Assembly: GCA_024404915.1 (NCBI GenBank)
Contig: JAKSPJ010000001.1
Coordinates: 151,006 to 215,005, forward strand
Direction: 5' to 3'
From: Oscillospiraceae bacterium
GTDB lineage: Bacteria > Bacillota > Clostridia > Oscillospirales > Ruminococcaceae
Length of the DNA: 64,000 bases
Below, one piece after another: positions 53,045 through 61,730 of this stretch; within the stretch, counting starts at the first letter, position 1, and each line of letters starts with the position of its first letter. The notes under the pieces are model-generated. The model saw only the letters and a program-made list of their open reading frames with translations. It did not search any database and was not told the origin of the DNA. A program made the translations under genes and the position numbers.

Positions 53045-54180
53045 GGCAACACCGCATATATCATCAAAATAAAAGCTGGGTATAGAAAAAACCTCCGCAA
53101 TAGAGCAGAGGCATAGAAGTATCTTCAATTATCAATCACAGGGCGCACTGAATCAGACTGCCTGAATATTTCTGGCAGCCAGATACAGATTCGCCACTGC
53201 GAACATTATATTATTTTTTGCAGTCTGTTTTCGCAGACCCCGATACCGTGTTTTCCGATATCCAAACAGTCTTTTGACAACTGCAAATACGTGTTCTACT
53301 TTACAACGAACAGATGATTTCTGATGTTCTTTTTTCTTTGCTGCGTATTGACCACTTTTTGAAAGTTTCTTAATGGTTGATGGTTTTCTGCAAATCTGAT
53401 ATTTTATGTTTTTACCTTTCTTATTTTTGCGAATTGCTTCAGGACGTTTTTTTGCTCCAATGTATCCGCTGTCTCCATGCAGAGTTTCTTCTTCTCCATG
53501 CATCAAGTCACTTACAGCAGTTACGTCGTGTTCGTTGGCAGCTGTCGTTTTGACATGATGAACCAGACCGCTTTCACGATCTACACCGATATGTGCCTTG
53601 TATCCAAAGTGCCATGTATTGCCCTTTTTAGAGGAATGTGCTTCAGGATCACGTTCTTTTTTCTGATTCTTTGTTGATGAGGGTGCTTCGATAAATGTGG
53701 AATCCACTATTGTTCCTTTTTTGAGAATAAGTCCGCGTTCTGTGAGCAGCTCTACTACCTCATCAAATATCTTTCTCTGTAAATCGTGTTTCATCAGCAA
53801 ATTTTTGAATCTGCCGATTGTATCTCCATCTGGCACTTCATCAGGTGAACTGATGCAGCAAAATGATGCAAATGCCCGGCTGTCAAGTATTTCATTCATA
53901 GCCTTCATATCTGCAAGATCATAAAAATTCTGAAGCATGAAGATTCTCAGCATCAATTCCAGTTCATACGGTCTGTTGCCACGTTCTCCCTTGTAGTAGA
54001 ATGGCTTTACAAGCGTAATAAAATTTGACCATGGAATGATTGCATCCATCTTCTCAAGAAATTCTTTTTTATTGGTTCTGGCTGCACCAAATTCATCATT
54101 CATTTCTGCCAGTCTCATCTGTCTGTCCATAGTCCTATTATATCACATTTTTGGTGGTTTGGCAACTGTGCGGAGTTGCC
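53045..54180 (-). mobile_element. IS5-family insertion sequence
   Basis: About 1.14 kb with one transposase gene. The ends match as inverted repeats: GGCAACACCGCATA at 53045 and, reversed from 54180, GGCAACTCCGCACA. The right end also forms its own hairpin (GGCAACT-6-AGTTGCC). I see no clean target duplication, so the exact borders are uncertain by a few bases. Confidence 0.65.
53153..54130 (-). CDS. IS5-family transposase
   Basis: This 325-aa DDE transposase has an N-terminal DUF772-like part (RPYELELMLRIFMLQNFYDLAD) and the catalytic triad Asp143 (TIVDSTFIEAP), Asp220 (LHGDSGYIGA) and Glu279 (RCKVEHVFAVVKRLFG, the Y/K-R signature). The frame is intact, so the element may still move. The start MDRQMRLAEMNDEF is typical of the subgroup. 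Confidence 0.93.
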   Translation of the reverse strand: MDRQMRLAEMNDEFGAARTNKKEFLEKMDAIIPWSNFITLVKPFYYKGERGNRPYELELMLRIFMLQNFYDLADMKAMNEILDSRAFASFCCISSPDEVPDGDTIGRFKNLLMKHDLQRKIFDEVVELLTERGLILKKGTIVDSTFIEAPSSTKNQKKERDPEAHSSKKGNTWHFGYKAHIGVDRESGLVHHVKTTAANEHDVTAVSDLMHGEEETLHGDSGYIGAKKRPEAIRKNKKGKNIKYQICRKPSTIKKLSKSGQYAAKKKEHQKSSVRCKVEHVFAVVKRLFGYRKTRYRGLRKQTAKNNIMFAVANLYLAARNIQAV

Positions 54181-54249
54181 ATAATTGTATCATATATTGA
54201 AAAGATTGTCAAATGAAGCAACTATGGAGAAAGGAACTTTTTTCAGGGC

Positions 54250-54278
54250 TTGCGTTTTTTTCCGTTATCCTGTATAAT
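54250..54278 (+). promoter_or_regulatory. Promoter of surE and the CotH-dockerin gene
   Basis: TTGCGT (54250-54255), 17-bp spacer, TATAAT (54273-54278), 31 bases before the surE ATG. Confidence 0.75.
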
Positions 54279-54308
54279 ATAGAAAACAACTGCATTCAGG
54301 AGGCTTCT

Positions 54309-55025
54309 ATGCGTTCGATTTTTATTACAAACGACGACGGTATTGATGCTGAGGGCATCATCCGTTTGGCAAATACTGCAAAAGAATTCGGGGATGTGTG
54401 GGTTGTCGCCCCTGATGGTCAGCGCAGTGCGGCGTCTCACAGTATCTCTCTCCGCGAGCCGGTTGATGTATATCCGCATGATTTTCCCGTGGAGGGCGTT
54501 CATGCTTTTTCCTGCAATGGTACACCCGCAGACTGCGTACGCGTCGGGACTTTGAATATCATGCCGCATCGACCCGATGTCGTGCTTGCAGGTATCAACA
54601 ACGGCTACAATGTCGCATCGGATGTACAATATTCCGCGACGGTGGGGGCTGCGCTGGAGGGCGCATTTCAGGGATATCGTTCTATCGCATTTTCTGAGGA
54701 TAATGCGGTACATCACGAGGTTACCGATGCCTATCTGCGGGAGATTATGTCGGAACTTTTGGAGCAGACAATCGCGGAAAGACAGATTTTGAACGTCAAT
54801 TTCCCAAGCTGTAAATTGAGTGAATGCCATGGCATCATACGTGATTGCACAGTATCGAGAGGAATGATTTACCGTGACCACTATCTGGAGCAGGAAAAGC
54901 TACCGAATGGCGGCGTGCGCCTGATGGTGGAAGGGGAGTACAACGAAGATGCCGAAGAAGGCACGGATTTCTTTGCCGTGATGCATCGGTATATCTCCAT
55001 CGGTATCGTGAAAAACATCGGATGA
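54309..55025 (+). CDS. surE: 5'/3'-nucleotidase SurE
   Basis: SurE dephosphorylates nucleoside 5'- and 3'-monophosphates and is linked to stress survival. The 238-aa protein starts with the metal-binding ITNDDGIDAEGI, then VAPDGQRSAASHSIS, SCNGTPADCVRVG and VLAGINNGYNVASDVQYSATVGAALEG. In most SurE proteins the third motif reads GxNxGxN; here it is INNGYN, within family variation. GGAGG precedes the ATG. A cell-wall CotH-dockerin gene follows after 19 bp in the same direction, an unusual pairing. Confidence 0.94.
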   Translation: MRSIFITNDDGIDAEGIIRLANTAKEFGDVWVVAPDGQRSAASHSISLREPVDVYPHDFPVEGVHAFSCNGTPADCVRVGTLNIMPHRPDVVLAGINNGYNVASDVQYSATVGAALEGAFQGYRSIAFSEDNAVHHEVTDAYLREIMSELLEQTIAERQILNVNFPSCKLSECHGIIRDCTVSRGMIYRDHYLEQEKLPNGGVRLMVEGEYNEDAEEGTDFFAVMHRYISIGIVKNIG

Positions 55026-55044
55026 AGAATTAGGGGGGATTTGT

Positions 55045-57306
55045 ATGAAACGAGGAAGGATTGACCGAAGTTATTCTGCTCTGCTCACTGCCGGTATTTT
55101 GCTGCATACGACTCTGTTATCCGGCAATTCCGTAATTGCAGCGGATGTGCCATGCAATGTATGCATCAGCGAGATTTGCGCATCAAACAATACGTGTCTG
55201 CGGCTTGCGGATGGCTCTACGCCGGATTGGATTGAGCTATGGAATCCATCGGGGGAAGTGGTCAATCTCAGTGGATGGGGACTATCGGACAGCGGGAAAA
55301 ATCGCGGAAAATTCATATTTTCGGAAGGAACGATTCTTACGCCTGATGCGTATTTGATTGTGATTTGCGATGATACGATGCACACAGGCGGTGGCGATTT
55401 TCATGCGCCATTCAAGCTCAGCGCAGACGGCGAAACGATTTATCTGACCGCACCTGACGGCGAAACAACGATTGACAGCGTTGCATTCCCTGCGATGGAT
55501 GCGGATGTTACCTACGGCATCGGAAATGACGGATTCAAGTATCTGAAGCCGACGCCGATGCAGTCGAATCTGACTGCGGATGAGGTTGCTGTTTTGGATG
55601 CACCACAGTTTTCTGCGGCGGGCGGTTTCTACGATATGCCCTTTGCTCTGACCCTTTCGGATATGGCACGGCACAAAATTTGGTATACGACGGACGGCAG
55701 TGACCCGCGTACATCCGCAACGGCAAAACTGTATGATAATGCAATCGAAATTTACGATAATACGAGCGAGCCGAATATTTTAAGTGCGTATACCAACACT
55801 TCTTGGATTGAGGAGACTGTTTATCCGACCGATTTCGTGGAGAAAGGAATCGTGGTGCGTGCGGTTTGTGCGGATGAATACGGAAATTTCAGCAAAATTG
55901 TCACAAACAGCTACTTTGTCGGAAAGAACGCAGACTACTATCGGAATTTGCATGTGCTGTCGCTTTCAACGGATATTGGCAATCTTTTTGACGATGATAC
56001 GGGCATTTTTGTCAATAGCAACTACTATAACGAGGGTGCGGATTGGGAGCGTCCCTGCAATATTCAAGTATTTGCGGAAGGAAAATCCGAATACAGCGAG
56101 GATGTCGGCGTACGGATAGCGGGCAACTGGTCGCGTGCGTATCCGCAAAAAAGCCTGACACTCTATGCACGAAACGAGTACGGTGCGTCGAAGATGAAAT
56201 ATGATTTCTTTGCAGGTGCTGCAAAAGATATCAACGGCAAACCCATCCAAGAGTTCAAAAAGGTTACGTTGCGAAATGGCGGCGACGGCTACGACGCTGT
56301 GCGATTCCGTGATGACTTAAATGCGTATCTGGCGGATGGGCTGGCAATTTCGGTACAGGCGAAAAATGACTATATTGTGTTCATCAACGGAGAATTTTGG
56401 GGCTATTACTCCATGCAGGAGAAATTGGAGGACAACTATCTTGCGTCGCATTTTCATGTCAGCGCATCGGATGTTACAACGGTGAAAAACGGCGCTTTCG
56501 AGGGCGATGAGGATATTTTTAACGATTATACTGCGTTTTTCGAATGGGCAATTCAGGCGGATATGACCGATGCGCAGAATTATCAGAAATTCTGCGAAAA
56601 AATGGATGTGCAAAGCCTGATTGATTTTCTCATTACAGAAAGCTACATCTGTAACTGGGATAGCCTGATTAACGTAAATAACATCATGCTTTGGCGCACA
56701 AACAGTGTATCTGCGAGCAATCCGTATGCAGATGGTAAGTGGCGTTTTTTGCTCTACGATACAGAATATTCCGCAGGTTTCAACGGGATGTCTGCATCTT
56801 ACAACTATCTGGCAAATATGGACAGTACCGAAAAAATCGGCTGCTATGGCGCATTATTCTACCATTTGCTGCCAAATGACCGATTTGCGGCACGTTTCTT
56901 GCAATCATATGAAAATGCAGTCAAATTGCAGTTTTCAGAAGATAGGGCAACGGCACAAATCAATCATTATATGTCGCTGCTTTCACGGGCATATGCTGAT
57001 ACGGAAAAGCGATTCGGCTATGATTCGCATTTTGAAGCGGGCGCTTCAGATGTTTTGCGTTTTTTCATGCAGCGTCCGACATATGCGCTGACACAATGCG
57101 AAAATGTCGTGTCTTCTTATCATTCGGTGATGCGCGGCGATGTGGACGGTAACCGCAGATGTCAGATTGCGGATGCAGTGCTGCTTTCGAGAATTTTAAC
57201 CGAGCAGGATGTGAAAATCAATGCATTTGCTTGCCGTAACGCTGATGTCAATTGCGATGGGATTCTCAATATGATGGATATGTATCGGCTGATGAAATCG
57301 TTGTGA
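55045..57306 (+). CDS. Secreted CotH-kinase-like protein with lamin-tail domain and dockerin
   Basis: This 753-aa protein has a signal peptide (about 1-33), then a lamin-tail domain (about 38-165: ISEICASNN, DWIELWNPSGEVVNLSGWGLSD). A chitobiase-like segment follows (about 185-225, IWYTTDGSDPRTS), then a CotH kinase domain (about 295-640) and a C-terminal dockerin (about 690-753, GDVDGNRRCQIADA and NADVNCDGILNMMD). CotH proteins are atypical secreted protein kinases; cellulosomal CotH-dockerin proteins are known in ruminococci. Visible blocks include GVRIAGNWSRAYPQKSL, LRNGGDGYDAVRFRD and WRFLLYDTEYSAGFNG. GGGGG precedes the ATG. The dockerin is shorter and less regular than the GH5 ones. Confidence 0.88.
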   Translation: MKRGRIDRSYSALLTAGILLHTTLLSGNSVIAADVPCNVCISEICASNNTCLRLADGSTPDWIELWNPSGEVVNLSGWGLSDSGKNRGKFIFSEGTILTPDAYLIVICDDTMHTGGGDFHAPFKLSADGETIYLTAPDGETTIDSVAFPAMDADVTYGIGNDGFKYLKPTPMQSNLTADEVAVLDAPQFSAAGGFYDMPFALTLSDMARHKIWYTTDGSDPRTSATAKLYDNAIEIYDNTSEPNILSAYTNTSWIEETVYPTDFVEKGIVVRAVCADEYGNFSKIVTNSYFVGKNADYYRNLHVLSLSTDIGNLFDDDTGIFVNSNYYNEGADWERPCNIQVFAEGKSEYSEDVGVRIAGNWSRAYPQKSLTLYARNEYGASKMKYDFFAGAAKDINGKPIQEFKKVTLRNGGDGYDAVRFRDDLNAYLADGLAISVQAKNDYIVFINGEFWGYYSMQEKLEDNYLASHFHVSASDVTTVKNGAFEGDEDIFNDYTAFFEWAIQADMTDAQNYQKFCEKMDVQSLIDFLITESYICNWDSLINVNNIMLWRTNSVSASNPYADGKWRFLLYDTEYSAGFNGMSASYNYLANMDSTEKIGCYGALFYHLLPNDRFAARFLQSYENAVKLQFSEDRATAQINHYMSLLSRAYADTEKRFGYDSHFEAGASDVLRFFMQRPTYALTQCENVVSSYHSVMRGDVDGNRRCQIADAVLLSRILTEQDVKINAFACRNADVNCDGILNMMDMYRLMKSL

Positions 57307-57390
57307 GATACGATTTGTGAATCTTTTGATATAAAAAAAACAGGCGGTATCTGCGTGAATTTGCAGATGCCGTCGTTTTGATGCTGCATT

Positions 57391-57714
57391 TTATAGGCTG
57401 CTGCCGATTTTTCGCATTTCGGCCATTGCTGTTTCGTTGTGGGCAAGCTCGTTTTTACCCGATGCACTGTATGTCTGATAGAACAAAATATCCCAGTTTA
57501 GATACTTCGTCATGCAGTCAAACGGCTGCTTGATGAATGTATACTGCGGGTCAGAGGTGGAAGCACCGCCGATAATCAGGATGCCGACTTTTTTGCCTTT
57601 GAGCAGTGTGGCTTTCGAATAGCATTTATCCAGCACGCTTTTGAGCGATGCGGTGATGCCATAAATCAAATGTCCACCCATCAATTCTGTCAGCAGAGAA
57701 TTTGGAAAACCCAT
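57391..57714 (-). pseudogene. Flavodoxin-fold NADPH-dependent reductase, C-terminal fragment
   Basis: This 107-residue frame matches the last half of a flavodoxin-like FMN reductase: TASLKSVLDKC, LKGKKVGILIIGGAS and a PQYTFIKQPFDCM helix. The N-terminal half with the FMN phosphate loop is missing; upstream the frame runs into an unrelated gene. It is therefore a deletion remnant, though the remaining part is unbroken. Confidence 0.7.
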
Positions 57715-58624
57715 CTCTTGTCAGATACATAATGATGCCATTATCCTCGACGACGACTTCCGCAGGCAGTACTCCTTTGACAGATGATGCAACCTGATTC
57801 AGGTAAGCTTCATATGCTGTTTTATAAGCCGCTGTTGCTTCGTTGCTATTCTTAGCGGCAGCAATATCCTGTTCGACTTTTCCACTGAGGAATTCTCCGT
57901 TGACAATATATTTTCCTAAAATGGTTTCGTCATAGTATGCGATACGCTCTTCATACCATGATTGTGCCCATTTTTCACCAGATGGAGTTCCTGTTTTATA
58001 AAGCGCCTCTCCATATTTTAACGAATCGCCTTCTTTCAGTAATTGAGCCAGTATTTCCGAAAGATTCCGTTCGTTACACATATCTGTATAGTATTCCGCA
58101 AGCATTTTTCCATTATATCTGAAAGTATAATCGACTGACGGTCTTGCCAGAATTGCAAAAATGTTGTCATCATCTCCGGCTTCCAGTGCCTCATATAGTC
58201 TGTAGCCGACTGAGTCAAATTGATGCCATACCGTAAATCCCTCATAAAACTCGTTTACGGAATTCATATCCTCTGCCCAGATTACCTGATGACCGGAATC
58301 ATCGTGTATTGCGGTTGTAGTTTTCGGCACAGAATCCGAAACACTCGAAGAATTATCTGACCTGCCGTCATCAGTCACATTCTCACCGTTCTCAGTTGTG
58401 TGAGGAATAGCAACTTCTTCACTCGCTGTCTGCTGATCTTCTGCAGGTGCCGACGATACTGATTCATCGTATTTATCAGTAGTGCTCTTGGTGTTTTCGG
58501 AGTCTTTGTCAGTAGATGTCTCATCGGGAAGAATATATGTTTCCCCAATTGTACCTGCACAACTGACGATAACATCACCCGGAAAAACCTCAAAGCCGGT
58601 CATTTTGCTTGTCAAAGCCGTCAA
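57626..58624 (-). pseudogene. Chimeric frame: HsdS fragment fused to an unknown, lipoprotein-like gene
   Basis: The first 26 residues include GFEVFPGDVIVSCAGTIGE, a clear piece of a type I restriction specificity (HsdS) target-recognition domain. The frame then passes, without a stop, into a Ser/Thr/Asp/Glu-rich spacer and a globular region (about 110-310) with no signal peptide. That region has WAEDMNSVNEFYEGFTVW and repeated acidic helices. I do not recognise the second part. The last about 20 residues run out of frame into the flavodoxin remnant. It looks like two deletions joined three genes. Confidence 0.6.
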
Positions 58625-59305
58625 CGGTCAGTTCCTTGCGGTCATTCCACCATCCGACAACAGGCGCGAAATGCTCGACTTTCATCGGCTTTGTTTTGCT
58701 GAAATGCTTATACCCCTCCGGCATATCAAGGCGGTAGAACCAAGTTTCTTCAGTAGGGTGGGTATTGTCAAAGAATAGAATGTTGGTAGTGATACTTGTA
58801 TAGGGCGAAAAAACACTGTCCGGCATACGAATGACGGTATGCAAGTTAAATTCGTTCAGCAGTTTCTTTTTGAGATTTTTCCTTGGCATTATCGGTACCG
58901 AACAGGAAACCGTCAGGCAGAATAACTGCCGCACGACCGTTCTTTTTGAGGCGATACATAATGACCGCCATAAAGAGGTCTGCCGTTTCGCTGGATGCAA
59001 GGTCGGACGGAAAATGATTTTTTACGTCGGCTTTTTCGCTGCCGCCATAAGGAGAATTCATCAGGATGACATCGAACTGATCGTCTTTGGTATAGTCGAG
59101 AACGTCTTTCAGAAGTGAGTTATCGTGGAATACTTTCGGTACGTCCAGTCCGTGCAGCAGCATATTGGTAATGCAGAGCATATACGGGAATTGCTTCTTC
59201 TCAATGCCATAGATAGAGCTGCCGTATGCCGTCTGGTCATCGGTGGTCTGAATCTTCTTTTCCAGTTCTTTCAGCCATGAGGTAATGAATCCGCCCGTTG
59301 ACATG
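58590..59305 (-). pseudogene. hsdM: Type I restriction methyltransferase HsdM, broken
   Basis: HsdM modifies adenine in type I systems. Here the gene lacks its N-terminal half and begins at TGGFITSWLKELEKK, part of the SAM-binding region. It carries the catalytic motif as MNSPYGG, where the family has NPPY/F, and shifts frame near 58880 after LFGTDNAKEK; the rest (LLNEFNLHTVIRMPDSVF to the stop at 58590) is in another frame. The 5' end joins IS21 sequence directly. Three lesions make it non-functional. Confidence 0.8.
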
Positions 59306-59920
59306 GTGCCCGAAGCCTTCTTTGACTGCAACACGCGCGTTGTCAAAGATCATCTTCTGCGGCACGCCGCCGTAATATTCAAGTCCTTTGACAATACCTT
59401 CCAGAAAACTCTCTTCGTTTTGCCGGTAGAATGCCGTCACAAAACAGTCTCCGCTGCTGCATTCACGCATACACCAAAGCTGGATCGGTTGTTTGACACC
59501 GCCAAGAACGACGGTTACTTCGCCCCAGTCGATCTGGATCGCTTCCGCAGGCTCATAGGCAAGCGGAACGAACACATCCCGCGGAATGTTGCGCATCCCG
59601 GCAACTGTCCGCCGAACGGAAGCCTCACAGCCTTCAAAGCTGCATTCATTGACAAGCCGTTCATAGATGCGGTGCGCGGTATGCCGCTGTTTTCTGGGCG
59701 CATTCCTGTCGGCTTCGATACATTCAGAGATAAACTCTTTGACATCTGCTGTGATGATGTCATTCCTGCGGCCGCTGCCTGGTTTGCGGTCCCACGGCAC
59801 CGCCTGTCCTTTCCAGTATTTCTTAACCGTGTTCCGTGATATGCCAAGCATTTTCGCCACTGTTCGCTGGCTGTAATCCGTCTGCGCCTGATAATACCGG
59901 ATCTTTTCGTAGATATCCAT
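59306..59920 (-). pseudogene. istA: IS21 transposase IstA, 3'-truncated
   Basis: The frame starts MDIYEKIRYYQ and has the helix-turn-helix VAKMLGISRNTVKKYW and the first catalytic region IQIDWGE (first Asp), then IFDNARVAVKEGFG (second Asp). It runs out of homology just before the final Glu and continues out of frame into hsdM. Transposition from this copy is not possible alone. Confidence 0.85.
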
Positions 59921-60030
59921 TGTAATTGCCACTCCTGTTCCCTCCTGTACCATGAGCTGTTACTTCTCATTATACAGGATTTTCTTTGGTGGCTCAATTT
60001 TTTATTATCATTCTCGCGGAAAGTGGCTCA
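59306..60030 (-). mobile_element. Truncated IS21-family element
   Basis: The left end near 60030 carries repeated TGAGCCAC units (60023-60030 and 59989-59996 in reverse), typical of the multiple end repeats of IS21. Only the first two thirds of istA remain; istB and the right end are missing, replaced by hsdM sequence. Confidence 0.8.
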
Positions 60031-60145
60031 GTTTTATTTTATCATATATACCCGGTTGTTGTCCGGCGGTACATTTCCGTCTTGTACCGTTATAGTATAC
60101 CCAAACGACATACAGAAAAAGTGTGTCATATACATTATGAAAATA

Positions 60146-60165
60146 AGAATGACATATGTCATTCT
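60146..60165. repeat. Perfect 20-bp palindrome
   Basis: AGAATGACATATGTCATTCT is a perfect inverted repeat, 24 bases 3' of the ribbon-helix-helix gene. No T-run follows, so it is a better candidate for a protein-binding site or a remnant end than for a terminator. Confidence 0.6.
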
Positions 60166-60189
60166 GGAACTACCACCCTAATACAATGG

Positions 60190-60399
60190 TTATTCCTCTA
60201 TGTGTACTTCGGTATCAAATCCATTCTTTCTCATATCGTCCTCAATCAGCTGTACAATCAGTTCGGTCACACTCATGCCACGAGATTTTGCATATGCTCG
60301 ATAGATTGCTTTTTTTCCTTTGGGGAAGTTCAAGTTAAGATTTTCTCTCTTTTCAGCCATGTATTTCATGGTTGCTTTTTTTGCAGTTTCGTTATACAC
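60190..60399 (-). CDS. Small ribbon-helix-helix DNA-binding protein
   Basis: This 69-aa protein fits the Arc/MetJ-like ribbon-helix-helix fold. A basic start (KKATMKYMAEKRENLNLNFP) gives the beta-strand with alternating Asn/Leu, followed by AIYRAYAKSRGMSVTELIVQLIEDDM, two helices with the G-x-S-V-T/N turn typical of the family. Such proteins are plasmid copy-number repressors or antitoxins. The start is GTG, with GGAGGG eight bases upstream. It is divergent from the 160-aa unknown gene at 60624, and repeated operator-like sites lie between. No clear toxin is next to it unless that unknown acts as one. Confidence 0.75.
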   Translation of the reverse strand: MYNETAKKATMKYMAEKRENLNLNFPKGKKAIYRAYAKSRGMSVTELIVQLIEDDMRKNGFDTEVHIEE

Positions 60400-60485
60400 G
60401 GATATCCCTCCTATTTTTTATACCATATATAGATTATAACACGATTTTAGTTTTTTTTCCATTGTGATGTCTGACAAATAAAAGC

Positions 60486-60568
60486 ACATATACAAGCGTA
60501 TATATTGTGAAATTCTACGATAATAGAGTTTTTACTAATATAGCATTGACATATAGGCGTGTATATGA
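60486..60568. promoter_or_regulatory. Paired operator-like repeats between divergent genes
   Basis: CATATACAAGCGTATATAT (about 60486-60504) and CATATAGGCGTGTATATG (about 60550-60567) share an imperfect CATATA...GCGT.TATAT inverted-repeat pattern. The second overlaps the -35/-10 spacer of the plus-strand promoter. They fit autoregulation by the ribbon-helix-helix protein. Confidence 0.5.
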
Positions 60569-60574
60569 TATAAT
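60546..60574 (+). promoter_or_regulatory. Promoter of the 160-aa unknown gene
   Basis: TTGACA (60546-60551), 17-bp spacer, TATAAT (60569-60574). Confidence 0.85.
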
Positions 60575-60623
60575 AATACCATGGGGTTGAGATTCACTCA
60601 GCCGAACGAAGGGAGAATTGTTT

Positions 60624-61106
60624 ATGAAGATTCAGATGAGTTGCGAAGAAGTCAGAAGCCTGTGTATTAGGAATGATTGGTTTACTGCCGGAAGCAATCG
60701 TCAGTATGAGAAAATGTTTGGCAGAGTTGCCGAACACGCCGATATTGATGAGGTTGCAACTCTTATTTGGATTTGCTCAGTTGACGTGGAGAAAGCTGAG
60801 ATTGCAAATCAGTTAATGAGAAGAGCAAATTTGGAACAGAATGAAGCGACTGTATCAAAGGAGCGCATTGAAGTTGTACGAGCAATGGAAACCATTGCAC
60901 GAACTGTGAACAACGAGAATATCTTTATGGAATGGCTTACCTACGGAGTTGCTGATGGAGATATTCGGGAAGGCACAGAGGATGACGAACTGGAATACTA
61001 TACTCGTGATGAAGAATATTCAGAACTGATGGGTACTTTTTTGAATGTGATGAAATCCGCTTCAAAAAGTGGTGGTCTATACTCTGATGGTGTAACGAGC
61101 AACTAA
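60624..61106 (+). CDS. Unknown 160-aa acidic protein
   Basis: I do not recognise this protein. It is mostly helical: an N-terminal region (MSCEEVRSLCIRNDWFTAGSN) rich in Cys and aromatic residues, a central amphipathic part (VEKAEIANQLMRRANLE), then a strongly acidic stretch (DIREGTEDDELEYYTRDEEY). No membrane segment or signal peptide. GGGAG precedes the ATG at 60624. A perfect promoter with operator-like repeats and the divergent ribbon-helix-helix gene suggest a small regulated accessory module. Confidence 0.75.
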   Translation: MKIQMSCEEVRSLCIRNDWFTAGSNRQYEKMFGRVAEHADIDEVATLIWICSVDVEKAEIANQLMRRANLEQNEATVSKERIEVVRAMETIARTVNNENIFMEWLTYGVADGDIREGTEDDELEYYTRDEEYSELMGTFLNVMKSASKSGGLYSDGVTSN

Positions 61107-61184
61107 GTTGCCTAATCAGAGCCGAAGCGGATGGTCTTCGGCAGATGACTCTAAAGAGAAACGCAAGACATTTGACAGAATCAA

Positions 61185-61613
61185 TTGAGTTGTGTTATAC
61201 CTGATTCCGCAAAAAATGATACTGAAACAGCAGAATTTATAATTGATGCGGATTATGATGAATTCCTTATATGCGAGAATGAAGGAGGAATACTTTCTGC
61301 AACAGCAGATATAGACAAAGATGGAGTTTACGAAACGATTATTGCTGAATCTGAAAATGCTATAGAAGATCATTTGTTAGGTGATGTATCCGGTGACGGA
61401 GAAATCTCCGCAGACGATGCACAAATTGTTTTGCAGGAATATGTAAATAGTCTTTCTGGAAATCTGTCAACATTTTCGAATGAACTGTTCACAGTAGCCG
61501 ATGTCAACAAAGACGGCGAAATCTCCGTAGATGATGCGCAGTATATTCTTCTGTATTATGGAAATACGCTTACAAATACTCCTGTCACCTGGGAAGAATT
61601 GATTCAGAATTAA
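61185..61613 (+). pseudogene. Dockerin-domain remnant
   Basis: Of 142 residues the last 75 are a good type I dockerin (GDVSGDGEISADDAQIVLQEY, then ADVNKDGEISVDDAQYILLYY). Before it is a short acidic domain (about 20-60). There is no signal peptide, no ribosome site and no ATG start, so this is the tail of a larger secreted gene. The dockerin belongs to a different sequence group from the GH5/CotH ones (DDAQ rather than ADAVLLA helices). Confidence 0.75.
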
Positions 61614-61620
61614 TATCAGC

Positions 61621-61646
61621 AGAGGAGAACTTCGGCTCTCCTCTTT
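61621..61646 (+). terminator. Terminator after the dockerin remnant
   Basis: AGAGGAGA-8-TCTCCTCT followed by TT. Confidence 0.7.
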
Positions 61647-61649
61647 GCA

Positions 61650-61678
61650 TTGACACACATTGAATAATATGCTATAAT
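61650..61678 (+). promoter_or_regulatory. Promoter of the truncated LRR gene
   Basis: TTGACA (61650-61655), 17-bp spacer, TATAAT (61673-61678). Confidence 0.85.
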
Positions 61679-61730
61679 TTTGTTATGTCATTGATTTGAC
61701 ATGTAATTATTTATGGGGAGGAAATATTAT

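Noticed and set aside
57626..58624. A novel 332-aa secreted or restriction protein
   Set aside because: The start lies inside hsdM/hsdS sequence and the end runs out of frame into a flavodoxin remnant; treated as a chimera, not a new family.
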